Shown: one piece after another, positions 34,571 to 43,471 of the stretch
Layout of the letters: every line of letters starts with the position of its first letter
Position numbering within the stretch: the first letter of the stretch is position 1
Assembly (NCBI RefSeq): GCF_000264785.1
Contig: NZ_AFJI01000008.1
Location: 24,327-88,326 of the forward strand
Source: Edwardsiella ictaluri ATCC 33202
Lineage (GTDB): Bacteria; Pseudomonadota; Gammaproteobacteria; Enterobacterales; Enterobacteriaceae
Length of the DNA stretch: 64,000 nucleotides
Direction: 5' to 3'
The notes under the pieces: model-generated
The model's database searches: none
The model's input: the letters and a program-made list of their open reading frames with translations, nothing else
Told to the model about the DNA's origin: nothing
Position numbers and translations under genes: made by a program

Positions 34571-35290
34571 TTAGTTCTGCAGCAGCCCAGCGTTTTGCTG
34601 TTGGGCCGCCATCAGCGCTTGGTATTTTACCGAAAGGTCGCGCATCAGCTGGTTGTACTGATCGACCTGCGCCTGGGTTTGCAGCTGTACGCCCTGATTA
34701 TCGAAGTGCACCTGCGGCCCCAGGTTTTGCAGGAAATCACCGACCTGTACCAGCGTTTTGGCGACCGCCTCCGCCTGCGGGATCATCGGCATAACGGCGT
34801 TGCTGGGGCCGGTGACAATCTTGGTAAAGGCCTTGTCAAATACAGCTTTGACCTCCTCAGGCTGTTTCAGCGTGGCATAGGTGCTGTCTGCCAGAGCCTT
34901 GGCGCTCTGGATCTGCTGGCCCAGCATGTTCAGCGCGCCAAGCTCCCGCTGCAGACGATCTCGCTGGGTCAAATACTCCTGCGGGGTACGGATCTGCTGC
35001 AGGGTATTGAACAGCGGCGTCATGCTGCCTTCCATGGCGTGGTTGAAGTTCTGTGAAAAGGTAACCAGGAGAGCATAGTCACCGGCATAGTGCCCCAGCT
35101 GCTGTTTTTGGGCCTCGCTCAGGGTGGGGATCGTAACGCTGCCGCGCATTACCGTATTCTGCAGATAGTCGATAAAGGCTTTTTGCTGCTCTTTATCGCT
35201 ATCGCCGCAGCCACTCAGCTGCATGACGAAAAAGAGTGCCATAACGGGCATCAGCAGACGCTGTACCCATGTTTTTACTGCGAATGTCAT
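34571..35290 (-). CDS. yiaF: YiaF-type lipoprotein (DUF3053)
   Basis: A 239-residue probable lipoprotein of unknown function, similar to E. coli YiaF. The signal sequence ends MQLSGC, giving a lipidated Cys at about residue 28, followed by GDSDKEQQKAFIDYLQNTVM, the most conserved part. The rest is largely helical and Gln/Ala-rich (LKQPEEVKAVFDKAFTKIV). It is convergent with avtA and upstream of the tag/gly cluster, as in E. coli. Confidence 0.9.
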   Translation of the reverse strand: MTFAVKTWVQRLLMPVMALFFVMQLSGCGDSDKEQQKAFIDYLQNTVMRGSVTIPTLSEAQKQQLGHYAGDYALLVTFSQNFNHAMEGSMTPLFNTLQQIRTPQEYLTQRDRLQRELGALNMLGQQIQSAKALADSTYATLKQPEEVKAVFDKAFTKIVTGPSNAVMPMIPQAEAVAKTLVQVGDFLQNLGPQVHFDNQGVQLQTQAQVDQYNQLMRDLSVKYQALMAAQQQNAGLLQN

Positions 35291-35375
35291 GTGAGTGACT
35301 CCTGTAAACAGCGCAAGAATGGTGCGAAATCTGTCAATCTAGTGTACCCCGTAAAATGCGGGATAACAGCCATAA

Positions 35376-35402
35376 AGTAAAAAACCCGCCTGACGGCGGG
35401 TT
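35376..35402 (-). terminator. Terminator of glyQS
   Basis: On the minus strand, AACCCGCC / GGCGGGTT with a 4-base loop is followed by a T-run, 21 bases after the glyS stop. Confidence 0.88.
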
Positions 35403-35422
35403 CGATAGCCTGCTCTGCTAAC

Positions 35423-37492
35423 CTACTGCAGAACGGAGATGTCGGCGACCTGCAGGAACAGATCGCGCAGCTTGTTCAGCAGCGTCAGGCGGTTGATGCG
35501 GACCTGCTCATCGTCGGCCATGACCATGACCTGCTCGAAGAAGTCATCGACCGGTTGACGCAGGGTCGCCAGCTCAACCAGCGCTTCCTGATAACGGCCG
35601 TCGGCGAACAGCGGCGCCAGCTTCTCCTGCAGCGTGATCAGGTTGGCCGCCAGGCGGATTTCCGCCGGTTCCTTCAGCAGGACGGCCTGTACCTGTTCAG
35701 CCAGGACATCGCCTGATTTGGCCAGGATATTGGATACGCGCTTATTGGCGGCGGCCAGCGTAGCAGCCTCCGGCAGCGTACGGAAGTGGCTGACGGCGCG
35801 TACGCGGGCGTCGAAGTCGGCCGGACGGGTCGGACGGCGCGCCAGCACCGCCTGAATGGTGTCAACGGCATGCCCCTCTTCCTGATACCACGCGCGGAAG
35901 CGGCCCAGCATAAATTCCACGACGTCATCGACGACGCTGGCGTTGCCCAGCTTGTCACCGTACAGGCGCACGGCCTCCTGCGTCAGAGTCAGCAGATCCA
36001 GCGGTAGCTTTTTCTCTACGACGATACGCAGCACGCCCAGCGCGGCGCGGCGCAGAGCAAACGGATCTTTATCGCCCTTCGGATGCTGACCGATGCCGAA
36101 GATCCCCGCCAGGGTATCCATTTTATCGGCAATAGCGACAGCGCAGGCGACCAGGGAGGTGGGCAGCGCATCGCCGGCAAAGCGCGGCATATATTGTTCG
36201 TTCAGGGCGACGGCGACCTCTTCGGCCTCGCCGTCGTGGCGGGCATAGTGCATCCCCATGACCCCCTGGGTGTCGGTGAACTCAAACACCATGTTGGTCA
36301 TCAGATCACACTTGGAAAGCAGGCCCGCGCGGGTTGCCATATTGACATCGGCGCCGATCTGCTGGGCAATCCAGCCAGCCAGCGCGGTGATGCGATCGGT
36401 CTTGTCACGCAGGCTGCCCAGCTGCTGCTGGAACAGTACGCTCTCCAGACGCGGCAGGTTGTCCTCAAGGCGCTGCTTACGGTCGGTTTTGAAGAAGAAC
36501 TCGGCGTCGGCCAGACGCGGGCGCACCACCTTCTCGTTGCCGGCGATGATCTGCTGGGCATCCTTGGAGTCAATATTGGCGACAAAGATGAAGTTTGGCA
36601 GCAGCTTGCCTGCCGCATCGTAAACCGGGAAGTATTTCTGGTCACCTTTCATGGTGTATACCAGCGCCTCTGCCGGAACCGCGAGGAATTTCTCTTCGAA
36701 TCTGGCGGTCAGCACGACCGGCCATTCGACCAAAGAGGTGACCTCTTCCAGCAGGCTATCGCTCAGATCGGCTACGCCGCCGATGCGGGCCGCCGCGGCT
36801 TCGGCATCACGCTTGATCAGCGCCTTGCGGGCATCATAGTCAGCGATAACCTTACCGCGCTCCAGCAGGATCTGCGGATACTGATCGGCGCTGTCGAGGG
36901 TGAACTCGGCTTCGCCCATAAAGCGGTGGCCACGGATTACGCGATCGGACGGCACCCCAAGGATCGTCGCCGGAATGCTTTCGCTGCCCAACAGCAGGGT
37001 GACGGTATGCACCGGGCGGACAAACTGTGTATCGCTGTCGCCCCAGCGCATCAGCTTGGGGATAGGCAGGCGAGACAGGGCGCTGGCGACCAGCGCAGGC
37101 AGCAGATCCTGGGCGCGCTGCCCTTTTTGCAGCGCGCGGTATAGCAGCCACTCGCCTTTGTCGGTGCTCAGGCGCTCGGCCTGATCGACACTGATACCAC
37201 AGCCGCGGGCCCAGCCCTCGGCCGCCTTGGTCGGTTTACCCTCGGCGTCGAACGCTTGGGCGATGGCCGGACCCCGTTTTTCGATCTCGCGATCGGGCTG
37301 CGCCGCGTTCAGGGCGGCGACTTTCAGCGCCAGGCGGCGCGGCGCGGCGAACCATTCGATATCGCCGTGCGCCAGACCGGCATTATCCAGTTCTGTGCGG
37401 AAGTTGTCGGCAAAGGCCTGCGCCAGGGAGCGAAGAGCTTTCGGCGGCAGCTCTTCCGTGCCGATTTCAACCAGGAAAGTCTGTTGCGTCAT
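35423..37492 (-). CDS. glyS: Glycyl-tRNA synthetase beta subunit
   Basis: Beta chain of the alpha2beta2 bacterial glycyl-tRNA synthetase. It handles tRNA recognition. It has 689 residues. [20 protein letters not shown] at the start and the HD-like region ([36 protein letters not shown], read in parts) are family landmarks. The C-terminal anticodon-binding DALR-like segment ends [15 protein letters not shown]. It follows glyQ by 9 bases. Confidence 0.98.
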   Translation of the reverse strand: MTQQTFLVEIGTEELPPKALRSLAQAFADNFRTELDNAGLAHGDIEWFAAPRRLALKVAALNAAQPDREIEKRGPAIAQAFDAEGKPTKAAEGWARGCGISVDQAERLSTDKGEWLLYRALQKGQRAQDLLPALVASALSRLPIPKLMRWGDSDTQFVRPVHTVTLLLGSESIPATILGVPSDRVIRGHRFMGEAEFTLDSADQYPQILLERGKVIADYDARKALIKRDAEAAAARIGGVADLSDSLLEEVTSLVEWPVVLTARFEEKFLAVPAEALVYTMKGDQKYFPVYDAAGKLLPNFIFVANIDSKDAQQIIAGNEKVVRPRLADAEFFFKTDRKQRLEDNLPRLESVLFQQQLGSLRDKTDRITALAGWIAQQIGADVNMATRAGLLSKCDLMTNMVFEFTDTQGVMGMHYARHDGEAEEVAVALNEQYMPRFAGDALPTSLVACAVAIADKMDTLAGIFGIGQHPKGDKDPFALRRAALGVLRIVVEKKLPLDLLTLTQEAVRLYGDKLGNASVVDDVVEFMLGRFRAWYQEEGHAVDTIQAVLARRPTRPADFDARVRAVSHFRTLPEAATLAAANKRVSNILAKSGDVLAEQVQAVLLKEPAEIRLAANLITLQEKLAPLFADGRYQEALVELATLRQPVDDFFEQVMVMADDEQVRINRLTLLNKLRDLFLQVADISVLQ

Positions 37493-37501
37493 GGCTGCCT
37501 C

Positions 37502-38410
37502 TTAATCTTTTTTACACATCGGGAAGCCCAGCGCCTCGCGGGAGGCGTAGTAGGCTTCGGCGACCATTTTGGTCAGGGTGCGGATGCGCAGGATGTAGCG
37601 CTGGCGCTCGGTTACCGAGATCGCTTTACGGGCATCCAGCAGGTTGAAGCTATGGGCAGCCTTCAGAATGCGCTCATAGGCCGGCAGCGGCAGCGGGTGC
37701 TCCAGCTCCAGCAGCATGCGGGCTTCTTTTTCGTACTGTTCAAAGCAGGCGAACAGGAAATCGACGTCAGCGTATTCGAAGTTATAGGTGGACTGTTCCA
37801 CTTCGTTCTGGTGGAACACGTCGCCGTAGGTGGTTTTACCCAGCGGGCCATCGCTCCACACCAGGTCGTAGACGCTATCGACACCCTGGATATACATGGC
37901 CAGACGCTCTAAGCCGTAGGTGATTTCACCGGTAACCGGCTTACACTCCAGGCCGCCCACCTGCTGGAAGTAGGTGAACTGGGTGACTTCCATACCGTTG
38001 AGCCAGACTTCCCAGCCAAGGCCCCAGGCGCCCAGGGTCGGGTTTTCCCAGTTATCCTCGACAAAGCGGATATCATGCACGGTGGGATCCAGCCCCAGCG
38101 CTTTGAGTGAGCCCAGGTACAGTTCCTGAATGTTGTCCGGAGACGGCTTGATCACAACCTGAAACTGGTAGTAATGCTGCAGTCGGTTCGGGTTTTCGCC
38201 GTAGCGGCCATCGGTTGGACGGCGGGACGGTTGTACATAGGCGGTAGCCATCGGCTCTGGGCCAAGCGCTCGCAGGCAGGTCATCGGATGGGAGGTGCCG
38301 GCGCCGACTTCCATGTCCAGCGGTTGGACGATGGTGCAGCCCTGGCGCGCCCAATAGTCCTGCAGAGTCAGGATCAGCCCCTGAAAGGTCTTGATATCAA
38401 ACTTTTGCAT
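37502..38410 (-). CDS. glyQ: Glycyl-tRNA synthetase alpha subunit
   Basis: Catalytic alpha chain that activates glycine and charges tRNA-Gly. It has 302 residues and class II synthetase features: [20 protein letters not shown] at the start, [11 protein letters not shown], the motif 2 region [18 protein letters not shown], and [20 protein letters not shown]. It is the first gene of the glyQS operon, divergent from tag across about 210 bases that should hold both promoters. Confidence 0.98.
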   Translation of the reverse strand: MQKFDIKTFQGLILTLQDYWARQGCTIVQPLDMEVGAGTSHPMTCLRALGPEPMATAYVQPSRRPTDGRYGENPNRLQHYYQFQVVIKPSPDNIQELYLGSLKALGLDPTVHDIRFVEDNWENPTLGAWGLGWEVWLNGMEVTQFTYFQQVGGLECKPVTGEITYGLERLAMYIQGVDSVYDLVWSDGPLGKTTYGDVFHQNEVEQSTYNFEYADVDFLFACFEQYEKEARMLLELEHPLPLPAYERILKAAHSFNLLDARKAISVTERQRYILRIRTLTKMVAEAYYASREALGFPMCKKD

Positions 38411-38623
38411 GTTGGATGTGTTCGCACGCGTTCAAGTGGATTGAGACAGAAGGGATCAGTATACCGCCTGAGCGTAAGATATACAGCAATAGTGCGACAA
38501 GGCGCGCTTTTTTAGCCCGCAGGCGCCGCTATTGCGGATTTTACGTGCAAAATATCGCATCAGCGCCGGGCGCGGACGCACTGACAGGGTATGATGCGCT
38601 GAAGACTGCCATCGGGAGAACGT

Positions 38624-39223
38624 ATGGACGACCACATGCCGCAACGCTGTGCCTGGGTTTCGGCCGATCCGCTGTATCTCGCCTATCACGATCATGAGTG
38701 GGGTAGGCCGCTCTATGACGGTCGGGCGCTGTTCGAACTGCTGTGTCTGGAGGGGCAGCAGGCCGGGCTCTCCTGGCTGACGGTGCTGAAAAAGCGTCAG
38801 CGTTACCGGCAGGCTTTCCATAGCTTTGATCCCGCCAAGGTGGCAGCGATGACGGCAGAGGATGTCGCTGGCCTGTTGTTGGACAAGGAGCTGATCCGCA
38901 ACCGGCGCAAGCTGGAGGCGATCGTCACCAATGCCCGGGCCCTGCTGGCGATGGCGCAGCGTGGTGAGGATTTTTCGGCCTTTGTATGGTCGTTCGTCGG
39001 CGGTGCGCCGCTTGCGTCGCCGGAGGGCGCATGGCAGATGCTGACGCACACGTCGACTTCTGATGCGTTGGCCCGTGCGCTGAAGCAGCGTGGTTTTACC
39101 TTTGTCGGTACCACGATCTGCTATGCCTTCATGCAGGCCTGTGGGATGGTGAGTGACCATATGCCCGGCTGCTATCTGTACCCGGATGCGTCCCCTGCAT
39201 CTGCGTCCGGCCAGACCCGCTGA
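38624..39223 (+). CDS. tag: 3-methyladenine DNA glycosylase I
   Basis: Removes 3-methyladenine from alkylated DNA in base-excision repair. It has 199 residues. The N-terminal RCAWVSADPLYLAYHDHEWG, SWLTVLKKRQRYRQAFHSFD and C-terminal FVGTTICYAFMQACGMVSDH match E. coli Tag and include the Cys/His residues of the structural zinc site. The N-terminus is four residues longer and the C-terminus (YLYPDASPASASGQTR) differs because the downstream yiaC overlaps it by 38 bases. Confidence 0.96.
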   Translation: MDDHMPQRCAWVSADPLYLAYHDHEWGRPLYDGRALFELLCLEGQQAGLSWLTVLKKRQRYRQAFHSFDPAKVAAMTAEDVAGLLLDKELIRNRRKLEAIVTNARALLAMAQRGEDFSAFVWSFVGGAPLASPEGAWQMLTHTSTSDALARALKQRGFTFVGTTICYAFMQACGMVSDHMPGCYLYPDASPASASGQTR

Positions 39224-39689
39224 TGCGTCGGCGCTGCTGGCGCTGTGGCTGAAGCTGACGATCCAGGCTCATCCGGACATTCCGCCTGGCTACTGGCGCG
39301 CCAGTCTGCCGTGGGTGCGCGATGCCTATCTGCCGGGGGGACAAACGTGGCTGGCGACCGATCGTGGCCGAATCGGCGGTTTTGTCTGCATATTGCCTGG
39401 CCATCTGCTCGGTGCGCTGTTTGTGGCGCAGCGCTACCGTGGACGTGGCATGGCACAGCGTCTGATGCGCCACGCTAAACGCCACCATCCCTGGCTGCTG
39501 TTAGAGGCGTACTGTGCCAACCGGCGGGCGCTGGCTTTTTACCGTCGGCAGGGATTTCTCTGCATCGACAGACAGATTCAGGCGCAGACAGGCCGGGCGG
39601 TGGTCACGCTGCTGTGGCAGCGTGGGGCGGTGCTTGAGAAACGCGGGCATCTTGATTACACTGCGCGTTCTTCCGTCATGGGGGAGTAG
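39186..39689 (+). CDS. yiaC: GNAT acetyltransferase YiaC
   Basis: GNAT-fold acetyltransferase. E. coli YiaC is reported as a protein lysine acetyltransferase. It has 167 residues from the ATG at 39186. The acetyl-CoA P-loop is VAQRYRGRGMAQRLMRHA, with LLLEAYCANRRALAFYRRQG as the C-terminal motif. The start overlaps the end of tag, and its TAG stop lies inside the first conserved element (GGGGAGUAG) of a Mn2+ riboswitch aptamer that follows. Confidence 0.88.
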   Translation: MRPLHLRPARPADASALLALWLKLTIQAHPDIPPGYWRASLPWVRDAYLPGGQTWLATDRGRIGGFVCILPGHLLGALFVAQRYRGRGMAQRLMRHAKRHHPWLLLEAYCANRRALAFYRRQGFLCIDRQIQAQTGRAVVTLLWQRGAVLEKRGHLDYTARSSVMGE

Positions 39690-39850
39690 TCTGCCGGTGC
39701 GCCAGCACCGGGGCTGACGTCAACAAACTTGGTGTGATCACCATGGCGTCAGCGCCCGTCACGAGATGGGCTGACGAGACCTGTGGCCGGTCAAGGCGTA
39801 CTCCGGGGTGAGGGCCTGATCGTGCCATGTGTCTATGAGACTCACCCCGG
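39681..39850 (+). ncRNA. yybP-ykoY (Mn2+) riboswitch and expression platform
   Basis: The aptamer has the known landmarks in order: GGGGAGUAG at 39681-39689, a P2 helix (GCCGGTGC / GCACCGG), CGUCAACAAACUUG at 39718-39731, a GC-rich helical region, and GACGAGACC at 39773-39781. GGAGUA (39683-39688) pairs with UACUCC (39799-39804) to close P1. A strong alternative hairpin CCGGGGTGAG (39803-39812) / CTCACCCCGG (39841-39850) overlaps the 3' arm of P1 and ends just before the exporter start. Such riboswitches control Mn2+ exporters (mntP, alx) in E. coli. The gene that follows is a UPF0016 exporter, another known target family. Confidence 0.85.
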
Positions 39851-39863
39851 TATATGTTCCACA

Positions 39864-40409
39864 GTGTCCATTATTCTTACTTCGATGAGTTCCGTCGCCC
39901 TGGCTGAAATTGGTGATAAAACTCAGCTTTTGACGCTGCTGTTGGTAGCGCGCTTTGGTAAGCCTGTCCTGATCCTGTTGGCAATTATTCTGGCAACGCT
40001 GGTTAACCACTACTTTGCCGCCCTGATAGGGGAGCTGGTCACTCAGTTTCTCAGCCCGCAGATTATGCGCTGGATGGTCGCGGCGGGCTTCCTGGTCATG
40101 GCCGTGTGGGTGTTGTTTCCCGATAAAAATGACGGTGAGATCCGCGGGGGACATCCCTTCTGGACGTCGCTGGCGGTGTTCTTTCTGGCTGAAATTGGCG
40201 ATAAGACCCAGATTGCGACCGTCCTGCTGGGCGCGCACTATCAGCATATTACCTGGGTCGTCCTGGGGTCGACGCTGGGGATGGTGCTGGCCAATGCGCC
40301 CATGCTGTGGTTCGGTGCCCGGCTGCAGCCCTACCTGAAAAGTGGCTGGGGAAGACGACTTTCTTCCCTGCTGTTTTTTATTTTAGGAGTTGTTACCCTT
40401 ATTCTCTGA
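39864..40409 (+). CDS. TMEM165/UPF0016 family Mn2+ exporter
   Basis: Inner-membrane cation exporter of the UPF0016 family (MneA of Vibrio cholerae exports Mn2+). Six hydrophobic helices form two repeats, each with the signature AEIGDKTQ (ALAEIGDKTQLLTLLL and FLAEIGDKTQIATVLLG). The GTG at 39864 gives 181 residues and the family N-terminal length. The ATG at 39885 is the alternative, and no good ribosome site is seen for either. The frame opens further upstream but there it runs through the riboswitch. Mn2+ control by the upstream riboswitch fits the function. Confidence 0.87.
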   Translation: MSIILTSMSSVALAEIGDKTQLLTLLLVARFGKPVLILLAIILATLVNHYFAALIGELVTQFLSPQIMRWMVAAGFLVMAVWVLFPDKNDGEIRGGHPFWTSLAVFFLAEIGDKTQIATVLLGAHYQHITWVVLGSTLGMVLANAPMLWFGARLQPYLKSGWGRRLSSLLFFILGVVTLIL

Positions 40410-40554
40410 CGTAATTTTTGCTCCACTCATACTGCATACTGAACCAATGCCCGCCGAGCCGGTCAGACGGGGCAGCGTGACCGCGGCAGGCGAAGCGTAT
40501 CGCTATCTTGGCGTCCCCGGGAGCGGGGACATTTATCGACATTGAGGTTTATTC

Positions 40555-41214
40555 ATGAAAAAAAGCCGTTTTTGCATTGCAGGCCTGATCAGTGCGGCGC
40601 TGATCCTTTCCGGATGTACCACCAATCCCTATACCGGTGAGTCTCAGGCTGGGAAGTCCGGCATCGGCGCCGGCCTGGGTGCCCTGCTGGGTGCCGGCGT
40701 AGGCGTGCTCTCCTCTTCTAAGAGCGATCGTGGCAAGGGCGCACTGATCGGTGCCGCGGCGGGTGCTGCGCTGGGCGGTGGTATCGGTTATTACATGGAC
40801 GTGCAAGAAGCGAAGCTGCGCGACAAGATGCGTGGTACCGGGGTGAGCGTCACCCGTCAGGGCGATAATATTGTCCTGAATATGCCGAATAACGTTACCT
40901 TTGATTCGAATAGCAGCAATCTGAAGCCGGCCGGAGCCAATACGCTGACCGGGGTGGCGATGGTGTTGAAGGAGTACCAGAAAACGGCGGTTAACGTGGT
41001 GGGGTATACCGATAGCACCGGGAGCCGCGATCTGAATATGCGCCTGTCACAGCAGCGTGCTGACAGCGTTGCCAGCGCGCTGATCGTTCAGGGTGTGTCC
41101 GCAGGGCGCATTCGCACCATCGGCATGGGGCCGGCGAACCCGATTGCAACGAACAGCACCGCCGCGGGTAAAGCACAAAACCGCCGCGTAGAAATTACGC
41201 TTAGCCCGCTGTAA
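40555..41214 (+). CDS. yiaD: OmpA-domain outer-membrane lipoprotein YiaD
   Basis: A 219-residue lipoprotein. The signal peptide ends in LILSGC (lipidated Cys at about 21). Glycine-zipper segments follow (GIGAGLGALLGAGVGV, GALIGAAAGAALGGGIGYYM), then an OmpA C-terminal peptidoglycan-binding domain with NVTFDSNSSNLKPAG, VVGYTDSTGSRDLNMRLSQQ and GKAQNRRVEI. E. coli YiaD, when overproduced, rescues a bamD mutation. GAGG upstream supports the ATG. It is convergent with tusA. Confidence 0.95.
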   Translation: MKKSRFCIAGLISAALILSGCTTNPYTGESQAGKSGIGAGLGALLGAGVGVLSSSKSDRGKGALIGAAAGAALGGGIGYYMDVQEAKLRDKMRGTGVSVTRQGDNIVLNMPNNVTFDSNSSNLKPAGANTLTGVAMVLKEYQKTAVNVVGYTDSTGSRDLNMRLSQQRADSVASALIVQGVSAGRIRTIGMGPANPIATNSTAAGKAQNRRVEITLSPL

Positions 41215-41253
41215 GGGGCGAGGCTATGGAGTTGCCCGGTCTGGCCGGGCAGC

Positions 41254-41502
41254 TCAGGCGCCACCTTTGCGCAGCAGATAGCGGTAGGGTGTCTGCTCGA
41301 TCTCCTGCGCCAGCAGGGTGTGCTCCATAAAACGGCAGAAGCCGGGAATATCGCGGGTGGTTGCCGGATCATCGGCGATGATCAGCAGGGTTTCGCCCGC
41401 CACCATATGGCGTACGGTCTTGCGTACCATCATTACCGGCTCCGGGCAGCGTAGGCCCAGAGCGTCTAGGGTTTTGTCCGGATTGGCGAACAGATCGGTC
41501 AT
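41254..41502 (-). CDS. tusA: Sulfur carrier protein TusA
   Basis: Accepts persulfide sulfur from IscS and passes it to TusBCD for 2-thiolation of tRNA wobble uridine. It was formerly called SirA. It has 82 residues. The active Cys19 is in [17 protein letters not shown]. It divides a region convergent with yiaD and divergent from yhhQ. Confidence 0.96.
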   Translation of the reverse strand: MTDLFANPDKTLDALGLRCPEPVMMVRKTVRHMVAGETLLIIADDPATTRDIPGFCRFMEHTLLAQEIEQTPYRYLLRKGGA

Positions 41503-41681
41503 GGCGGGTCTCTGAATAACGCCGTTCAGGGCGGTCTCATAAATAAATCATCTAATGCCGCTAGTGTACCCGGCGCGGTGCAGGCTGCAAAGAGCGTTAA
41601 CGATTGCGTGAAAAATAACCGTTGCATCGTGGCGAGAGCCGGGTATGATCGCCGCCGCCTCCGTTAAGGATGATCGTTTTC

Positions 41682-41716
41682 TTGGGTTCCCTCACCCCAA
41701 TAACCAAAAAGGTGAC
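41682..41716 (+). ncRNA. preQ1-I-type riboswitch overlapping the yhhQ ribosome site
   Basis: A compact H-type pseudoknot fits a preQ1 class I aptamer. P1 is UUGGG (41682-41686) with CCCAA (41696-41700), and the loop is UUCCCUCAC. An A-rich strand follows (UAACCAAAAA, 41701-41710). P2 is UCAC (41692-41695) with GUGA (41712-41715). GGUGA is the ribosome site, 5 bases before the yhhQ ATG, so ligand binding would hide it. yhhQ encodes a preQ0/preQ1 transporter, a known target class. Identified by eye only. Confidence 0.72.
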
Positions 41717-41720
41717 ATCG

Positions 41721-42380
41721 ATGTTCAGTTTTACACCGCAGCAGCGGTTTACAGCCCTGTGTTGGCTGTCTCTATTTCATATATTAATTATTACATCAAG
41801 TAACTATCTGGTGCAGCTGCCGATCACCGTGTTCGGTTTCCATACCACCTGGGGCGCCTTTACCTTCCCGTTTATCTTTTTGGCGACGGATCTGACCGTG
41901 CGTATCTTTGGCGCCCCGCTGGCCCGGCGTATTATTTTGGCGGTGATGGTGCCAGCGCTGCTGATTTCCTACTGTGTCTCCGCCCTTTTTTTTCAGGGGC
42001 AGTGGCAGGGCTTTGCCGCGCTGGGCAGCGTCAACCTGATGGTCGCGCGCATTGCCTGCGCCAGCTTTATGGCCTATGTGCTGGGGCAAATACTGGATGT
42101 GCATGTGTTTAACCGCCTGCGGCAGACGCAGGCCTGGTGGGTCGCACCGACCGCCTCGACGCTGTTTGGTAACATCAGCGATACGCTGTCGTTTTTCTTT
42201 ATTGCTTTTTACCGCAGCAGCGACGCGTTTATGGCAACCCACTGGATCGAGATCGCACTGGTGGATTATGCATTCAAATTATTGATTAGCATGGTTTTCT
42301 TTTTGCCGATGTACGGTGTCATGCTGAATATGCTGCTGAAGCGGATAGCGTTTCGCCAGCAACAGGTCTCGCCGGCGTAA
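41721..42380 (+). CDS. yhhQ: Queuosine precursor transporter YhhQ (VUT/ECF family)
   Basis: Inner-membrane importer of the 7-deazaguanine precursors preQ0 and preQ1 for tRNA queuosine. It has 219 residues with about six membrane helices. SSNYLVQLPITVFGFHTTWG, FPFIFLATDLTVRIFGAP and QILDVHVFNRLRQTQAWW match E. coli YhhQ. The ATG at 41721 has the ribosome site AAGGTGA within a preQ1-I-like structure. An in-frame start 17 codons earlier would run through that structure and is rejected. Confidence 0.95.
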   Translation: MFSFTPQQRFTALCWLSLFHILIITSSNYLVQLPITVFGFHTTWGAFTFPFIFLATDLTVRIFGAPLARRIILAVMVPALLISYCVSALFFQGQWQGFAALGSVNLMVARIACASFMAYVLGQILDVHVFNRLRQTQAWWVAPTASTLFGNISDTLSFFFIAFYRSSDAFMATHWIEIALVDYAFKLLISMVFFLPMYGVMLNMLLKRIAFRQQQVSPA

Positions 42381-42560
42381 TTCACGCGGGATGAGGGAGA
42401 CGAAACGGGGTGCGCGCAGGCGTGCCCTGTTGTCGTTTCAGGGTACTGCTGCCGCTAACTGATAACTCATAATCATAAAAACAATATATATCATGTTGAT
42501 ATATAATTTTATTTCTGCGCTATGTTCCTCCACAGGAGAGATCTTTCTGAGGAGAATATT

Positions 42561-42960
42561 ATGTATAGAGCAGCACGGATGTATGACTATCCGCTGTTGA
42601 TATGCCCTGTCCACTGCGGCGACATATGCCGCCGCCCCTGGCCGATATCCAGACGATGATGGCGCGGGTTGGGGCGGCCAACACGATTTTATCCATAAAC
42701 TATCGCCAGCCGTTTGTGCTGCGCCAGTGGAATGGATCGCGCCGACGCTATCCTGGCGACGTTTGGCGTTTCCGGCCATGCGTTGATGGATGTTCCGCGA
42801 CTGTTTTAATCCGCAGGGTCGCATCCCCTTTGTGCTGCCTAACCGGGCGCAGGCGGCCGTCTACCCTGTGTCCGGCGCGCTGGGTATTTTCCCTGACTCC
42901 GCCTTTTCGGGGTTTTACGCTATGCTCTCCTTTTATCTTCCGACAGAAGGTACACGATGA
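42561..42960 (+). pseudogene. Decayed gene upstream of the broken GNAT gene
   Basis: A good ribosome site (AGGAG, 6 bases before ATG at 42561) starts MYRAARMYDYPLL, but the frame stops after 32 codons. The 3' end of the region has clean coding sequence in another frame: FNPQGRIPFVLPNRAQAAVY then PVSGALGIFPDSAFSGFYAM then LSFYLPTEGTR and a TGA at 42958. At least one frameshift and further damage separate the two. The family is not recognised. The TGA overlaps the ATG of the GNAT remnant (ATGA), so the two were a coupled operon. Confidence 0.45.
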
Positions 42961-43395
42961 CATCGGTCACGCAGTAGCCGGCCATCCTTGCGCTGTATCG
43001 GATCATTCCGGAGTTTGCCCTGTGCCATTCGCCAGCGGATATACAGCGGCGTCTTGCCGGTCGTCAGGCCTGTCTCTGGATCGCTCGCTGCGGAGGTTGC
43101 GACGTGGGGTTTAAGGGTGGGCTATGTGTTGGATGAACAGACCTTCTACAGCTGGCTGGCGGCGTTTACCCGGCTGGCGGCGGAAATGAATCGCTCAAAT
43201 TTTATTGCATGCGCAGCAGATGTGGGCATTAAATCAAGGGCATCGGCGTATTGAGGTAAAATACCGTAACAGCTTTTCCCGATACTTGTGATGTTGATAA
43301 ATAATGGCTATCACCTTGTTCCGGTGCAGCTTCAGGACGAGGTTGTCGATTACCGTCTGCATCTGGTCAGGGATCTGCGTTTAGATGCGGCGTAA
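42957..43395 (+). pseudogene. GNAT acetyltransferase pseudogene
   Basis: Assembling frames gives a GNAT protein of about 145 residues. It starts MTSVTQ, then an amber TAG at 42975, then PAILALYRIIPEFALCHSPA, DIQRRLAGRQACLWIARCGG and CDVGFK. A +1 slip near 43114 leads to VGYVLDEQTFYSWLAAF. A damaged acetyl-CoA loop follows. A frame change near 43199 gives LHAQQMWALNQGHRRIEVKY. A further break leads to NNGYHLVPVQLQDEVVDYRL then HLVRDLRLDAA and TAA at 43393. One stop and at least three frameshifts make it non-functional. It lies between yhhQ and dcrB. Confidence 0.7.
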
Positions 43396-43471
43396 CATAC
43401 GGTTACTTGCTTTTTGTTCCGCGATCGGGTGCGATGTGGAATGAGACCTTCGGACAACATAAGGAATTTCC

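Noticed and set aside
36083..37144. A 353-codon plus-strand frame opposite glyS
   Set aside because: Antisense shadow of glyS with no sign of independent coding.
42602..43114. A 170-codon frame after yhhQ
   Set aside because: It runs out of frame across two decayed genes whose real frames give recognisable pieces. Its own product is Arg/Ser/Cys-rich noise.
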